Shown piece by piece: positions 53,077 to 61,622 of a stretch of 64,000 bases of DNA. Made by a program: the position numbers and the translations under genes. The notes beneath the pieces were generated by a model. The model had not been told where the DNA came from. It saw nothing but the letters and a program-made list of their open reading frames with translations, and searched no databases. Every line of letters begins with the position of its first letter. Positions within the stretch are counted from its first letter, which is position 1. Origin of the DNA: Oligoflexia bacterium. GTDB taxonomy: Bacteria > Bdellovibrionota > Bacteriovoracia > Bacteriovoracales > Bacteriovoracaceae. The DNA lies in assembly GCA_015231955.1 (NCBI GenBank), contig JADGAN010000001.1, forward strand, positions 248,001 to 312,000, written 5' to 3'.

Positions 53077-53409
53077 TTAAAACCAAGGTGCGCTGGTAAA
53101 TACTGTTTCGCTGTCTTTGGCCACACTGTAGGCAATGGAGCCGATGAGTGGATTTTGAAATTCCTCAGGAGTGAGCGAAATAGGTTCAATATCCAAGTCT
53201 ACACCCAACTTTAAACGATTTAATATTTTTAAAGAGAGAAGATAGTTCATGTCTCTAAAATCCGGAGAAATAACCGCCAAATCAATATCACTATCCTTAG
53301 TGGCAGCATTACGATGGTACGATCCATACAGGCGAATTTCTACATCATCAAAGATCCGCTCCAGTACCTTCCCATAATTTTGTGCTGCGAGGATTACTTC
53401 CTCTCTTGT
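53077..53409 (-). CDS. MNT-type nucleotidyltransferase (minimal NTase), no standard start codon
   Basis: Partner of the HEPN protein read on the same strand. From the open frame starting at 53409 it reads EEVILAAQNYGKVLERI...IRLYGSYHRNAATKDSDIDLAV, with the GS...D-x-D motif of the minimal nucleotidyltransferase (MNT) family. About 110 residues is the normal family size. No ATG, GTG or TTG precedes the GS motif in this frame; the first usable one is TTG at 53280, which would delete it. It overlaps the HEPN stop in the -1 frame, so it may need frameshifting, a rare start, or be inactive. Confidence 0.65.
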   Translation of the reverse strand, partial: TREEVILAAQNYGKVLERIFDDVEIRLYGSYHRNAATKDSDIDLAVISPDFRDMNYLLSLKILNRLKLGVDLDIEPISLTPEEFQNPLIGSIAYSVAKDSETVFTSAPWF

Positions 53410-53801
53410 TCAACCCATTTTAACACTCCTTTGGCAAAATTAATGGTGGACTCAACCGTGTCCTTTGTAAAATTTTCAGAGAGTTTGTCTTTATAAGTTG
53501 GATAGCGTACATGAATATAAAAAGGATTAAGTCCAGAGAAGGCAACATTTAAATGCTCTTGATAAAAGTTCTGACCACTAAGCTTACTATAGAGCTTTAC
53601 TAAATCATGGGTACAAGGAGGCTCCTCTTGTTTTAACAAGATGATTAATCCCTTTAAGCATTTCTCTATCATTTGCTGAGTGTGAAACATCGACTGCAAG
53701 TAGAATCCATGGACCAAAGCAAGCTCTGCCATTTTCAAATCGTCTCTTGCAAGTTGTTCCCACTTTTTAAAAGGCTCCAGTTTTTTTGCCTCGTTCATCA
53801 A
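53394..53801 (-). CDS. HEPN-domain protein (MNT partner)
   Basis: 135-residue helical protein of the HEPN (PF05168) type: KKWEQLARDDLKMAELAL, QSMFHTQQMIEKCLKGLI, CTHDLVKLYSKL and PFYIHVRYPTYKDKL. HEPN/MNT pairs work as toxin-antitoxin or nucleotide-modifying modules. Here HEPN precedes MNT, and the two frames overlap. No clear R-x4-6-H RNase motif is present, which fits the PF05168 branch. It is divergent from the second, broken copy. Confidence 0.85.
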   Translation of the reverse strand: MMNEAKKLEPFKKWEQLARDDLKMAELALVHGFYLQSMFHTQQMIEKCLKGLIILLKQEEPPCTHDLVKLYSKLSGQNFYQEHLNVAFSGLNPFYIHVRYPTYKDKLSENFTKDTVESTINFAKGVLKWVEQERK

Positions 53802-53968
53802 AGGCCCTCCTGATCCAAAATCCCCAACGGCATCATCACTTCACCATGGATGCGACATCATCAAGTCTTTATTGGATCATGGCATAGGGATAATCAAAAA
53901 GAAAGGCACCTAATCAGAAGTCACTATCGTTTTGATTTCTTGCTAAAAAAGATGGCAGAGATGGAGGC
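53802..53968. other. Spacer between divergent HEPN/MNT modules with a possible gene remnant
   Basis: About 167 bases. On the plus strand a frame ending at 53970 reads MRHHQVFIGSWHRDNQ...HYRFDFLLKKMAEMEA, whose stop TGA overlaps the ATG at 53969. It looks protein-like but is not recognised and has no ribosome site. It may be the tail of a lost gene or chance. Confidence 0.3.
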
Positions 53969-54329
53969 ATGACATTTTTCGGACAAGCGCAGCATGTTCT
54001 TTGTTTGGAATTTTCGTTTGCTTTGGTCTACGATAAAGAATGGAAAAAAAATAAGAAAAAGAGAGTTATTACAAAATGGTTTGAGTTGGCAAAGGACGAT
54101 CTTGATAATGCCAACATCATGTTAAAGAACAAAAAGTGGTTGATGACTGTTTTTTTTACAACAGACGGTGGTGACTTTTTTTGAAATATTAAACCCATTC
54201 TATATTCAGGCAAGGTATCCTTCCTATAAAGAAAAGGTCGCATCTTCACTTACCAAAGAGAAGCTTGTTGTTTTAATGAGTTTGACGAATGAGTTGATAA
54301 AATGCCTAGGACAAGAGATCAAGCTATAA
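53969..54329 (+). pseudogene. Second HEPN gene, internally deleted and frameshifted
   Basis: The 5' part reads TKWFELAKDDLDNANIMLKNKKW, paralogous to the HEPN gene at 53394-53801. Near a T8 run (54149-54156) the frame changes, and then LNPFYIQARYPSYKEKVAS continues to TAA at 54327-54329. About 50 codons of the middle of the domain are missing. The C-terminal part overlaps the MNT start, preserving the operon layout. It is almost certainly non-functional. Confidence 0.75.
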
Positions 54330-54628
54330 AGATTGCTCGGAAATATGCCAAGTTTGTGAATCAATTTATTGCAGTAGAGGCATGTTATCTTTTTGGTTCA
54401 TTTGCTAGAGAAGATCAAAAAATACATCAATACAGTGATATTGATGTGGCCGTTGTTTCGAAAGATTTTGAAGATATTCCTGTCGATATTGCTGTGAAAA
54501 TGCTGTTTCGAGCGACGAAGGTCATTTCTACTTTAATTGAACCTGAGGCCATTCCACCTTTGGAGCTAAAAGATCCAGAGATTGGAGCTATCGGATGTAC
54601 TATTTCTCGGCACGACATTAAACTTTAA
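54302..54628 (+). CDS. MNT-type minimal nucleotidyltransferase
   Basis: 108-residue intact nucleotidyltransferase: CYLFGSFAREDQKIHQYSDIDVAVVS has the GSxxR and DxD metal-binding motif in good order. In HEPN/MNT systems MNT is commonly the antitoxin that modifies HEPN. Its HEPN partner just upstream is broken, so it may now be an orphan that could act on the intact HEPN at 53394-53801. Confidence 0.85.
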   Translation: MPRTRDQAIKIARKYAKFVNQFIAVEACYLFGSFAREDQKIHQYSDIDVAVVSKDFEDIPVDIAVKMLFRATKVISTLIEPEAIPPLELKDPEIGAIGCTISRHDIKL

Positions 54629-54669
54629 GCGACATTGACAAATAGTCTGTTAAGCGTGGGTGGCAATCA

Positions 54670-55680
54670 TTAATTAGGACGAGCGATGCAGATGATGTTG
54701 GGAGCGAGATGGCCAATCTGGCCGCCTAAAATTAATCTTTCTATTTTGGAAAGGTGATAGAGTGTGCTTCTTCCTAAATATGTTTTCCAGTCTAAAAAGA
54801 AGGGAGATGGGTATTGGTAGTATTGGCCAACATATTTATGCCAGACTGGTAATTGCACAGGCAGAGCAATTTTTGTTTCAATAACTTTATATCCATTTTT
54901 TTCAATCATTTTTCGAAGTGTAATATCACTATAGTGACAAACGTGCTCATAAGAGTCAAAGTCGTCGGCATTTTCTCTACCGAGGAATTTTTTTCGGATA
55001 GCGTGCTTATAGACATTAAATTTGCCGTTAGGCACTTTGATAAACAAAACCCCATCTTTTTTAATGATTTTAAGGATAGCTTGTAAAACTTCATCCGGGT
55101 TTATAATATGCTCAAAAACATCGGTCATGGTAACAATATCAAAATATTTTTCAGGTAAATTTGCTTTTTCTAGGAAGTTGTTAATGATATTTAGTCCCCA
55201 CCATTCTCTTGCTAGTTTGTTTAAGCTTTGAGAGGGTTCAATACCTGTTAAGTTCCACTGTTGGTCTCGTGCTAATCGCAAGAAACTACCCACATTCGTC
55301 CCAATGTCAAGGAACTCTCCTCTTGGCTTGTATTTGCGAATTGTATTAAGATCTTCACGGTAATTTTTATCGCGGTGGTGGGATTGTTTTCCTGAAACGA
55401 TTAAGCGAAATTCTTCGTTGTAATCCTTTTCTTGCCCATGATAAATAGCGTCGGGATTTATTAGACGTGGATTGATACGAATTAAGGAACAATGCCTGCA
55501 TTCGACAACACCCAGTGTTCCGCGCTCGTATTTAATGACTGTGTCATCATGATGTCCACAGAGGGGGCAATTCCACGTTGTTGTCTCATGGGAAGAGTAG
55601 ACATTTTTTTGTAGTCCACCTCTTTTGTAATCAGATGACTCTATGGATGGTGTAGCTTCAATGTGTTGTTCTTGGTTCAT
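54670..55680 (-). CDS. SAM-dependent methyltransferase with N-terminal zinc-finger-like segment
   Basis: A four-cysteine segment, WNCPLCGHHDD...VECRHC (about residues 37-62), precedes a class I methyltransferase (Methyltransf_23): GEFLDIGTNVGSFLRLARDQQW (motif I), then TGIEPSQ, VTMTDVFEHIINP and FIKVPNG. Such proteins methylate sugars or nucleotide-sugars in surface-glycan clusters. Four bases separate it from the GT4 gene on the same strand, indicating one operon. Confidence 0.85.
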   Translation of the reverse strand: MNQEQHIEATPSIESSDYKRGGLQKNVYSSHETTTWNCPLCGHHDDTVIKYERGTLGVVECRHCSLIRINPRLINPDAIYHGQEKDYNEEFRLIVSGKQSHHRDKNYREDLNTIRKYKPRGEFLDIGTNVGSFLRLARDQQWNLTGIEPSQSLNKLAREWWGLNIINNFLEKANLPEKYFDIVTMTDVFEHIINPDEVLQAILKIIKKDGVLFIKVPNGKFNVYKHAIRKKFLGRENADDFDSYEHVCHYSDITLRKMIEKNGYKVIETKIALPVQLPVWHKYVGQYYQYPSPFFLDWKTYLGRSTLYHLSKIERLILGGQIGHLAPNIICIARPN

Positions 55681-55683
55681 GAT

Positions 55684-56883
55684 TTAAGTTTCTCCAGCTT
55701 TCAAAAGATCAAAGTACAAATTTTTTACATTATTTTGCAAAGCTTTAATGGAATGGTTGCTGATAACGTAATTATAGGCATTGTGAATAATATCTTCTCG
55801 TATAGATTTGTCATACAAAATAGTGTGAACAGCATTGGTGTACATTTGAACATTAAAATTTTGTATTGTAATACCTCGATCTTCTAGTATATCTGGAACC
55901 CCACCAACATGAGTTGAAATACAGGGAATCTTTGCGGACATTCCTTCGAGAAAGGATAAAGGTGTTCCTTCATTCAATGATGTCAATGCCATACAGTCGA
56001 TGTCTGCATAAATGCGAGCAAGGTCAGTGCGATTGCCTGTAAAGAGGACATGCTGTTGCAAACCCCTCTGTGCAACTAATGTCTTAAGGTGTTTAATGGC
56101 CTGCTGCTCTCCACCGCCAATAATGGCAAAAACAATTTTTTCATCGTGATTCTTAAGGTACTGTTCGCAAACATTAATAAACATCGCATGGTTTTTAATG
56201 GGTGCAACTCTTGAAACAAGCGCTACAATTTTCCAGTTGGATGGAATATTGAATTCTTCACGAAACTCTCCTCGATAGGATGCCAAGATTTCTTCTTTGA
56301 AAAGGTCGGTGTCTACACCGAGAGGGATAATGTGAAATTTGCTTTTAGCTGCAATCTTATAGGTGCCACAAATTTCTTCAAACTGTTTTTGAGAGATCAC
56401 GACGATCTTGTCGGAAAAAATACGGGCAAGCCCTCTTTCAATATTACGGAAGATCCTCTCTTTCCATGGAGGAAAATACCCGTGGAAAGTATGTCCATGA
56501 AAAGTATGGATAACCTTTGCCCGCGGCTTGAAACAAATGTGCTTGGTTGTATTATAGATAGCAGCTGCAAGCCGTCCATGAACCCCGGCCTTCGAGGTGT
56601 GGGTATGAACGATATGCGGTTGATAGTAAAAGAGGTGTCTTAGAATCGAAAGAAAAACGATGAGATCACCTAATCCAATAGTTCTTCTTAGCCTGCTAAG
56701 AGGGGCAAGCTGTTTACTGGGCCCAAGAGGGATTTGATCTTCATTGCTTTCCACTTGTCCGTAAAGAAGTTTTGTTTCAAAATCATCCTTATCTAGTCCA
56801 AGTAGCCAGAGGCAATGCTTAGCAGGTCCACCTACATTGAGGCGGGCGATAATCCGCAAAATTCGATATTTGTTACTTTTCAT
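55684..56883 (-). CDS. Glycosyltransferase family 4 (GT-B)
   Basis: Retaining GT4 enzyme: an N-terminal domain with RLNVGGPAKHCLWLLGL and HIVHTHTSKAGVHGRLAAA, and a C-terminal domain with KIVALVSRVAPIKNH, then FTGNRTDLARIYADIDCMALTSLNEGTPLSFLEGMSAKIP, where the GxP and E-x7-E motif binds the donor. Acceptor and donor unknown. 399 residues. It lies between the methyltransferase gene and the carbamoyltransferase trio. Confidence 0.9.
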   Translation of the reverse strand: MKSNKYRILRIIARLNVGGPAKHCLWLLGLDKDDFETKLLYGQVESNEDQIPLGPSKQLAPLSRLRRTIGLGDLIVFLSILRHLFYYQPHIVHTHTSKAGVHGRLAAAIYNTTKHICFKPRAKVIHTFHGHTFHGYFPPWKERIFRNIERGLARIFSDKIVVISQKQFEEICGTYKIAAKSKFHIIPLGVDTDLFKEEILASYRGEFREEFNIPSNWKIVALVSRVAPIKNHAMFINVCEQYLKNHDEKIVFAIIGGGEQQAIKHLKTLVAQRGLQQHVLFTGNRTDLARIYADIDCMALTSLNEGTPLSFLEGMSAKIPCISTHVGGVPDILEDRGITIQNFNVQMYTNAVHTILYDKSIREDIIHNAYNYVISNHSIKALQNNVKNLYFDLLKAGET

Positions 56884-56890
56884 TCAAATG

Positions 56891-57061
56891 CTAGAATAGA
56901 GTGTAGATAAAAGGAGCAACGGCACTGCCTTCTGCAAAGACGATTAACATTCCAAGAAGCAGAAGCATAATAACTAGAGGAAGAAGCCATAATTTTTTCC
57001 TAACTCTTAAGAAATCCCAAAATTCTCGGGCAAGTGTTAATTTACCAGCACTGTTACTCAT
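56891..57061 (-). CDS. DUF5989-type small membrane protein
   Basis: 56-residue protein: a basic, Trp/Phe-rich start (LAREFWDFLRVRKKLWLLP), one transmembrane helix, and FAEGSAVAPFIYTLF at the C-terminus. This matches the DUF5989 family, which I recall as a neighbour of SxtJ-like proteins and carbamoyltransferases. ATG at 57061 with AAGGAG at good spacing. It is followed after 7 bases by the GT4 gene and sits 55 bases from the SxtJ-like gene. Confidence 0.85.
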   Translation of the reverse strand: MSNSAGKLTLAREFWDFLRVRKKLWLLPLVIMLLLLGMLIVFAEGSAVAPFIYTLF

Positions 57062-57116
57062 ATATGTTCTCCTTGTTTCATCATTTAATCATTGTCATCT
57101 TTAAAGATAAATCTAT

Positions 57117-57545
57117 TTAAAACTGACCTTTGTAACGTCGACTAATCGTCATTGGGGTTAAGTAAGAATTTGCTTTTTTATCGAGTTTTAAGTTTAATAC
57201 GTCTCGTCTTGTTAATCGGAAGAAAAGAGATATTGGAGATATAATGCCATAGAAAAGAATTGCTAAAATGAGACGTATATTAAACCAGGAAAGAGCTTTG
57301 CCAAAAGTCATCCACAATCTATAAGCTGGCCGTAACAGCTTGGGGTAGATTGTGGACAAAGCAAAAAATCCAAGGCAGATGCTGCCAAAAGTATAGGTAA
57401 TCGCGGAAATGGTTTTGGTAGAGTAGAAATTTGCTGTGAGCAGGAGAAGAAATACAAATGCAAAGAGATAACCAAAGTTTCTAATCTCTTTTTTTGAGGG
57501 GTTGATATCAACAAATTTTAAATTTTGAAGAAAATGATTGATCAT
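57117..57545 (-). CDS. SxtJ-like membrane protein
   Basis: 142-residue protein with three hydrophobic segments. LLRPAYRLWMTFGKALSWFNIRLIL and PISLFFRLTRRDVLNLKLDKKANSYL match the SxtJ family pattern (R...W...G..L...., P..L..RL..RD.L). Its function is unknown, but it regularly accompanies carbamoyltransferases in polysaccharide loci. The start is ATG at 57545, 37 bases after the carbamoyltransferase stop, with AAAAGGAC upstream; a longer frame adds residues overlapping the neighbour. Confidence 0.8.
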   Translation of the reverse strand: MINHFLQNLKFVDINPSKKEIRNFGYLFAFVFLLLLTANFYSTKTISAITYTFGSICLGFFALSTIYPKLLRPAYRLWMTFGKALSWFNIRLILAILFYGIISPISLFFRLTRRDVLNLKLDKKANSYLTPMTISRRYKGQF

Positions 57546-57582
57546 ACGATGTTGTCCTTTTTCTGTTTGGGTAGATGAAGTT

Positions 57583-59415
57583 TTAATCCAGTGTAAACTC
57601 TTCTTTCCAATCAATGTTGTCATGGAATTGCGGCTGATCCTTTTTAGCAAGGATATAATTTTCCAAGACAAGAAAATCGATATTGGTTCTCATAAAACAT
57701 TTGTATGCATCTTCTGGTGTGCAGATAATGGGTTCTCCCCTAACATTAAAGGAGGTGTTAACAAAAATAGCATAATTGGTTTTTTCATGAAATTTTTGCA
57801 GTAACTTATGGTATCTTGGATTATCTTTTTTATTTACCGTCTGCAAGCGAGCAGAGTAGTCGATATGGGTAATGGCCGGCAAAGTTGATCTGGGGATATT
57901 TAATTTTTCAATTCCAAATAAATTTTTCTCTTCTTCAGACATTGGGATGCGAATATCGTCACGAACTGGCGTGGTTACCAGCATATAAGGGCTCTCTTGT
58001 CCTTCTGGAAATTTAAAATATTCAGAGGCCTTTTCTGCTGCCACACTAGGGGCAAAAGGGCGAAATGATTCTCGAAATTTAATCTTCAAATTTAAATTTT
58101 TTTGCATTGAACGTGAGCGTGCATCACCAAGGATACTTCTCGAACCAAGAGCGCGAGGCCCAAATTCCATTCTTCCTTGAAACCAGCCAATAACTTTTTC
58201 CTCGTTTAAAAGGGATGCGACATTTTCACAAAGTTGATCTTCGTCCTCGATATGATGGTGAGGAAGGTTGTTTTTTACTAAAAATTGACGAATTTCATTG
58301 TTTTTAAATTCTGGACCAAGGTAACTCCCTTTTTGGAAATCGCGACCATCGGAGGGTAAATTACGTTCTTTTTTATCATGATGGTAATGAATTGCCAACG
58401 CAGCTCCAAGAGCACCTCCTGCATCACCACTAGCAGGCTGGATCCAAACATTTTTGAAAATTTTTTCGTTAATGATTTTTCCATTCCCAACACAATTCAA
58501 CGCAACTCCACCGGCCAAACATAAATTCTCGCATCTGGTTAGTTCCTTTGTCGTACGAGCAAGTTTAATCATAATCTCTTCTGTGACTACTTGAATACTT
58601 TTTGCAATATCCATATGTTTTTGAGTAATGAGCGATTCCGGCATTCGCGGAGGAGCATTGAAAAGTCTGTCAAATTTTTTGTTGGTCATAGTGAAACCAA
58701 CGCAGTAGTTAAAGTAATCCATATTGATTCGAAAAGAGCCATCTGCTTTAATATCAATCAGGTGTTCTTTGATCAGATTTACATATTTAGGCTCTCCATA
58801 AGGGGCCAGTCCCATTAATTTGTATTCACCACTATTGACCTTAAGACCAACGTAATAGGTGAATGCCGAATAGAGCAGGCCAAGAGAATGGGGGAACTTA
58901 ATTTCTGAAAGGAATTCAATATGATTCCCTTGTCCTTTAGAAATAGAAGTTGTTGTCCACTCACCAACCCCATCAAGGGTCAATATTCCTGCTTTCTCAA
59001 AAGGCGATGGAAAAAAAGCACTCGCAGCATGAGATTCATGGTGATCGCAGAAAAGAACCTCTTGCTTGTATCCAAGCTCTTTTTGGATTGTCTGCGGAAT
59101 CCAAAGTTTATTTTTAATCCATAAAGGCATGGCCTGTAAGAAAGATGTAACTCCTGCAGGAGCAAAGCGGATGTATGTTTCGAGAAGGCGTTCAAATTTT
59201 AGAATAGGGCGATCATAAAAAACAACATAGTCAATGTCATCAATCGAGAGTTTTCCTTCCTTGAGACAATATTTCGCTGCACAGCGAGGAAATCGGTGGT
59301 CTTGTTTCTTGCGAGTAAAACGTTCTTCTTGTGCAGCTGCAACGATGTCTCCATCAATAACGAGAGCTGCTGCGCTATCGTGATAGAATGCAGAGATGCC
59401 TAGTATTCTTGACAT
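57583..59415 (-). CDS. NodU/HypF-type carbamoyltransferase
   Basis: 610-residue O-carbamoyltransferase using carbamoyl phosphate. The ASKHA-like N-terminal domain starts ILGISAFYHDSAAALVIDG and AAQEERFTRKKQDHRFP, with FCDHHESHAASAFFPS and LTLDGVGEW. The C-terminal YrdC-like domain has GWFQGRMEFGPRALGSRSILGDAR and FVNTSFNVRGEPI. It likely carbamoylates a sugar of the surface glycan. It heads the SxtJ/DUF5989 pair in the same direction. Confidence 0.92.
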   Translation of the reverse strand: MSRILGISAFYHDSAAALVIDGDIVAAAQEERFTRKKQDHRFPRCAAKYCLKEGKLSIDDIDYVVFYDRPILKFERLLETYIRFAPAGVTSFLQAMPLWIKNKLWIPQTIQKELGYKQEVLFCDHHESHAASAFFPSPFEKAGILTLDGVGEWTTTSISKGQGNHIEFLSEIKFPHSLGLLYSAFTYYVGLKVNSGEYKLMGLAPYGEPKYVNLIKEHLIDIKADGSFRINMDYFNYCVGFTMTNKKFDRLFNAPPRMPESLITQKHMDIAKSIQVVTEEIMIKLARTTKELTRCENLCLAGGVALNCVGNGKIINEKIFKNVWIQPASGDAGGALGAALAIHYHHDKKERNLPSDGRDFQKGSYLGPEFKNNEIRQFLVKNNLPHHHIEDEDQLCENVASLLNEEKVIGWFQGRMEFGPRALGSRSILGDARSRSMQKNLNLKIKFRESFRPFAPSVAAEKASEYFKFPEGQESPYMLVTTPVRDDIRIPMSEEEKNLFGIEKLNIPRSTLPAITHIDYSARLQTVNKKDNPRYHKLLQKFHEKTNYAIFVNTSFNVRGEPIICTPEDAYKCFMRTNIDFLVLENYILAKKDQPQFHDNIDWKEEFTLD

Positions 59416-59418
59416 GTT

Positions 59419-60582
59419 TTATACCTTCTTTTTAAAAATATTTTCAAAAGTATCGAGAGCATTTTCTACAGCGCGATCCATATCCCAATAGCAGTATTGA
59501 CCAATACGTCCTCCAATGAGGAAAGCTGGGAGTGTGTTTGTAATCTCTTTTAAATATAGCTGATGTTTTTCGTTATTGGCCTTGTCGTTGATTGGATAAT
59601 AAGGATCAGGATCGTAGTGAGGAGAATATTTTTTCGAGTACTCTTTGAAAAGAAGTGTTTTGGGGTAAATATTTGTCTCTAGGTAGTTTCTTTCCAGATG
59701 CAGGTGTTTGAACTCATGAACTCGTGTGAAAGGAATTTCTAAATCGGCAAAATTTAAAACAGAAGTCCCCTGATAATCAACAACATCTACAACTTCTTTT
59801 TCAAAGCGAACACTTCTCCAATCGAGAGGGCCGTACTTGAAATCTAAGAGACGATCGATAGGCCCTGTATAGATAACCTTACAATCTGCAGGAATGAGAT
59901 TGCGAATTTGAAAATAATCGACATTTAAATGAACGCTGATATTGGGGTGGGATAAAATTTTTTTAAAAAAATTTCCATATCCATTTCTAGGCAATCCCTG
60001 ATAGGGATCATTAAAGTAATTAGCATTGTAGTTATAACGAACTGGAAGGCGAGTTATAATATCTGCAGGGAGAAGTTTTGGATCAATTTCCCACTGTTTT
60101 TGAGTATAACCCTTAATGAAAGCTTCATAAAGAGGAGCACCAATCAGTGAGATGGCCTTCTCTTCAAGGTTGGCAGGATTTTTTACTTGAGAAGTAGAAT
60201 TTTCACGTGTGATAAAATTTTCAACTTCAAAAGGGTGAAGATTTAAACCGTAATATTGATTGATGGTTGCCAAGTTGATTGGCATGCTATAAATGCAATT
60301 TTTATATTGAGTAAGTACTTTATGCTGATAATTGGTAAAATCTGTAAACTGATTGAAATAGTCCCATACTTTTTCTATCTTTGTATGAAAGATATGGGTT
60401 CCATAGCAATGAAACTCTATACCAGTTTCATCGTTAATTTTCGAGAAGCTATTTCCCCCGATATGATCTCTTTTATCAATAACAACAACTTTTTGCCCAA
60501 GGATTGTGGCAATTCGTTCAGCGAGGACACTTCCCCACAGTCCAGCACCGACAATGATATATTTTAAACCAATTAAATCCAT
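59419..60582 (-). CDS. glf: UDP-galactopyranose mutase
   Basis: Flavoenzyme interconverting UDP-Galp and UDP-Galf. FAD motif IIVGAGLWGSVLAERIA, then VIDKRDHIGGNSF, EFHCYGTHIFHT, FIKGYTQKQWEIDP, LPVRYNYNANYFNDPYQGLPRNGY and the C-terminal GRIGQYCYWDMD are all family hallmarks. Start ATG at 60582, with AGGGGTGA upstream, rather than an 11-codon-longer frame. With the neighbouring GT2 it implies a galactofuranose-containing glycan. Confidence 0.95.
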   Translation of the reverse strand: MDLIGLKYIIVGAGLWGSVLAERIATILGQKVVVIDKRDHIGGNSFSKINDETGIEFHCYGTHIFHTKIEKVWDYFNQFTDFTNYQHKVLTQYKNCIYSMPINLATINQYYGLNLHPFEVENFITRENSTSQVKNPANLEEKAISLIGAPLYEAFIKGYTQKQWEIDPKLLPADIITRLPVRYNYNANYFNDPYQGLPRNGYGNFFKKILSHPNISVHLNVDYFQIRNLIPADCKVIYTGPIDRLLDFKYGPLDWRSVRFEKEVVDVVDYQGTSVLNFADLEIPFTRVHEFKHLHLERNYLETNIYPKTLLFKEYSKKYSPHYDPDPYYPINDKANNEKHQLYLKEITNTLPAFLIGGRIGQYCYWDMDRAVENALDTFENIFKKKV

Positions 60583-60701
60583 ATCACCCCTGAAAAAAAG
60601 TATATGTACGATCATACTTAATTATCATAAGTTGTCTAAGGTTTTGTAATTCTGATAAATCAACTCGGGTAAATTGTGTGGATTTTAATCGATTGAAAAA
60701 A

Positions 60702-61622
60702 TCAAGAGAGCAGAAGATTATTTATATATTTTTTGACATCTGTAGCTTTCCAAGCGAGTTGTTTTTCGAAAGAGTGAGAGATTGCGGTTTTGTAAAGGAT
60801 TAATTTTTTTAGAAAATTACTTCTGCTAAAGCAAACGGTGTATGCAAGGAGTGCTAATATAAAAACGAGATAGTGGAATACCGCCATAAATTTATTATTG
60901 CGATATTTAGTTAAATAGACAATTTGTTTGTTGCGAACAAAAAAATAAACTTGCCAATCTTTGAGTAAAGACCAATTTTTTTGATAGAAACGGCCATTAT
61001 TTTTTGGATGATAGAAGATGCTGCTAGGGATGATATACATGTCATTTCCAATAACATTCTTCATTCGAAAATAGTATTCTGATTCATCCCCCCATATGAA
61101 CATTTCAGGAATAGGCAGTCCAATTCGTTTAACGAGGGAGAGAGGGATCAGTGTGCCATTAAAAGGGAAGAGCATTCCTTGGATAGTTGGCGCATTTTTT
61201 AATTCACTTTGATGCTTGAAGCTGAAAGCGCTAAAGACCAAGTCACCAGTTTTTAAAATATCTAGGACTAATGAATTAAGAACCGTTGATTTGGTTTTTA
61301 AGTGGGGGATCAACTCTTCCAGTGCGCTGTCATCTGGATGACCGTCGTCATCCATTAACCATACATAATTATGATTTTGGGAGGATTCCAAGGCGTACTT
61401 TATTCCCGAATAGAATCCCCCGGAACCACCTGTGTTCTGCTGGTTAATGATTGTCAGTTGCTCTTTTTTTGAACTAAGCCATTCCTGAGTTCCATCAGTA
61501 GAGCCATTATTAACAATAATAATTTCGGACAAAGGAAAGGTTTGATTTTGAAGTTTGCTGATGACAACTCGAAGGGTAGTGAGCCTGTTAAATGTTACAA
61601 CAATTGCAGCAATTTTTTTCAT
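60702..61622 (-). CDS. Glycosyltransferase family 2, probable galactofuranosyl- or rhamnosyltransferase
   Basis: GT-A transferase: IAAIVVTFNRLTTLRVVISKL, IIIVNNGSTDGTQEWL, TGGSGGFYSGIKYAL, and the metal-binding WLMDDDGHPDDSALEEL. This subtype resembles the GlfT1/rhamnosyltransferase group. Its place next to glf makes Galf transfer a sensible prediction. The C-terminal third contains one or two hydrophobic helices (VFHYLVFILALLAYTVCF). It overlaps the next upstream gene by 4 bases. Confidence 0.88.
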   Translation of the reverse strand: MKKIAAIVVTFNRLTTLRVVISKLQNQTFPLSEIIIVNNGSTDGTQEWLSSKKEQLTIINQQNTGGSGGFYSGIKYALESSQNHNYVWLMDDDGHPDDSALEELIPHLKTKSTVLNSLVLDILKTGDLVFSAFSFKHQSELKNAPTIQGMLFPFNGTLIPLSLVKRIGLPIPEMFIWGDESEYYFRMKNVIGNDMYIIPSSIFYHPKNNGRFYQKNWSLLKDWQVYFFVRNKQIVYLTKYRNNKFMAVFHYLVFILALLAYTVCFSRSNFLKKLILYKTAISHSFEKQLAWKATDVKKYINNLLLS

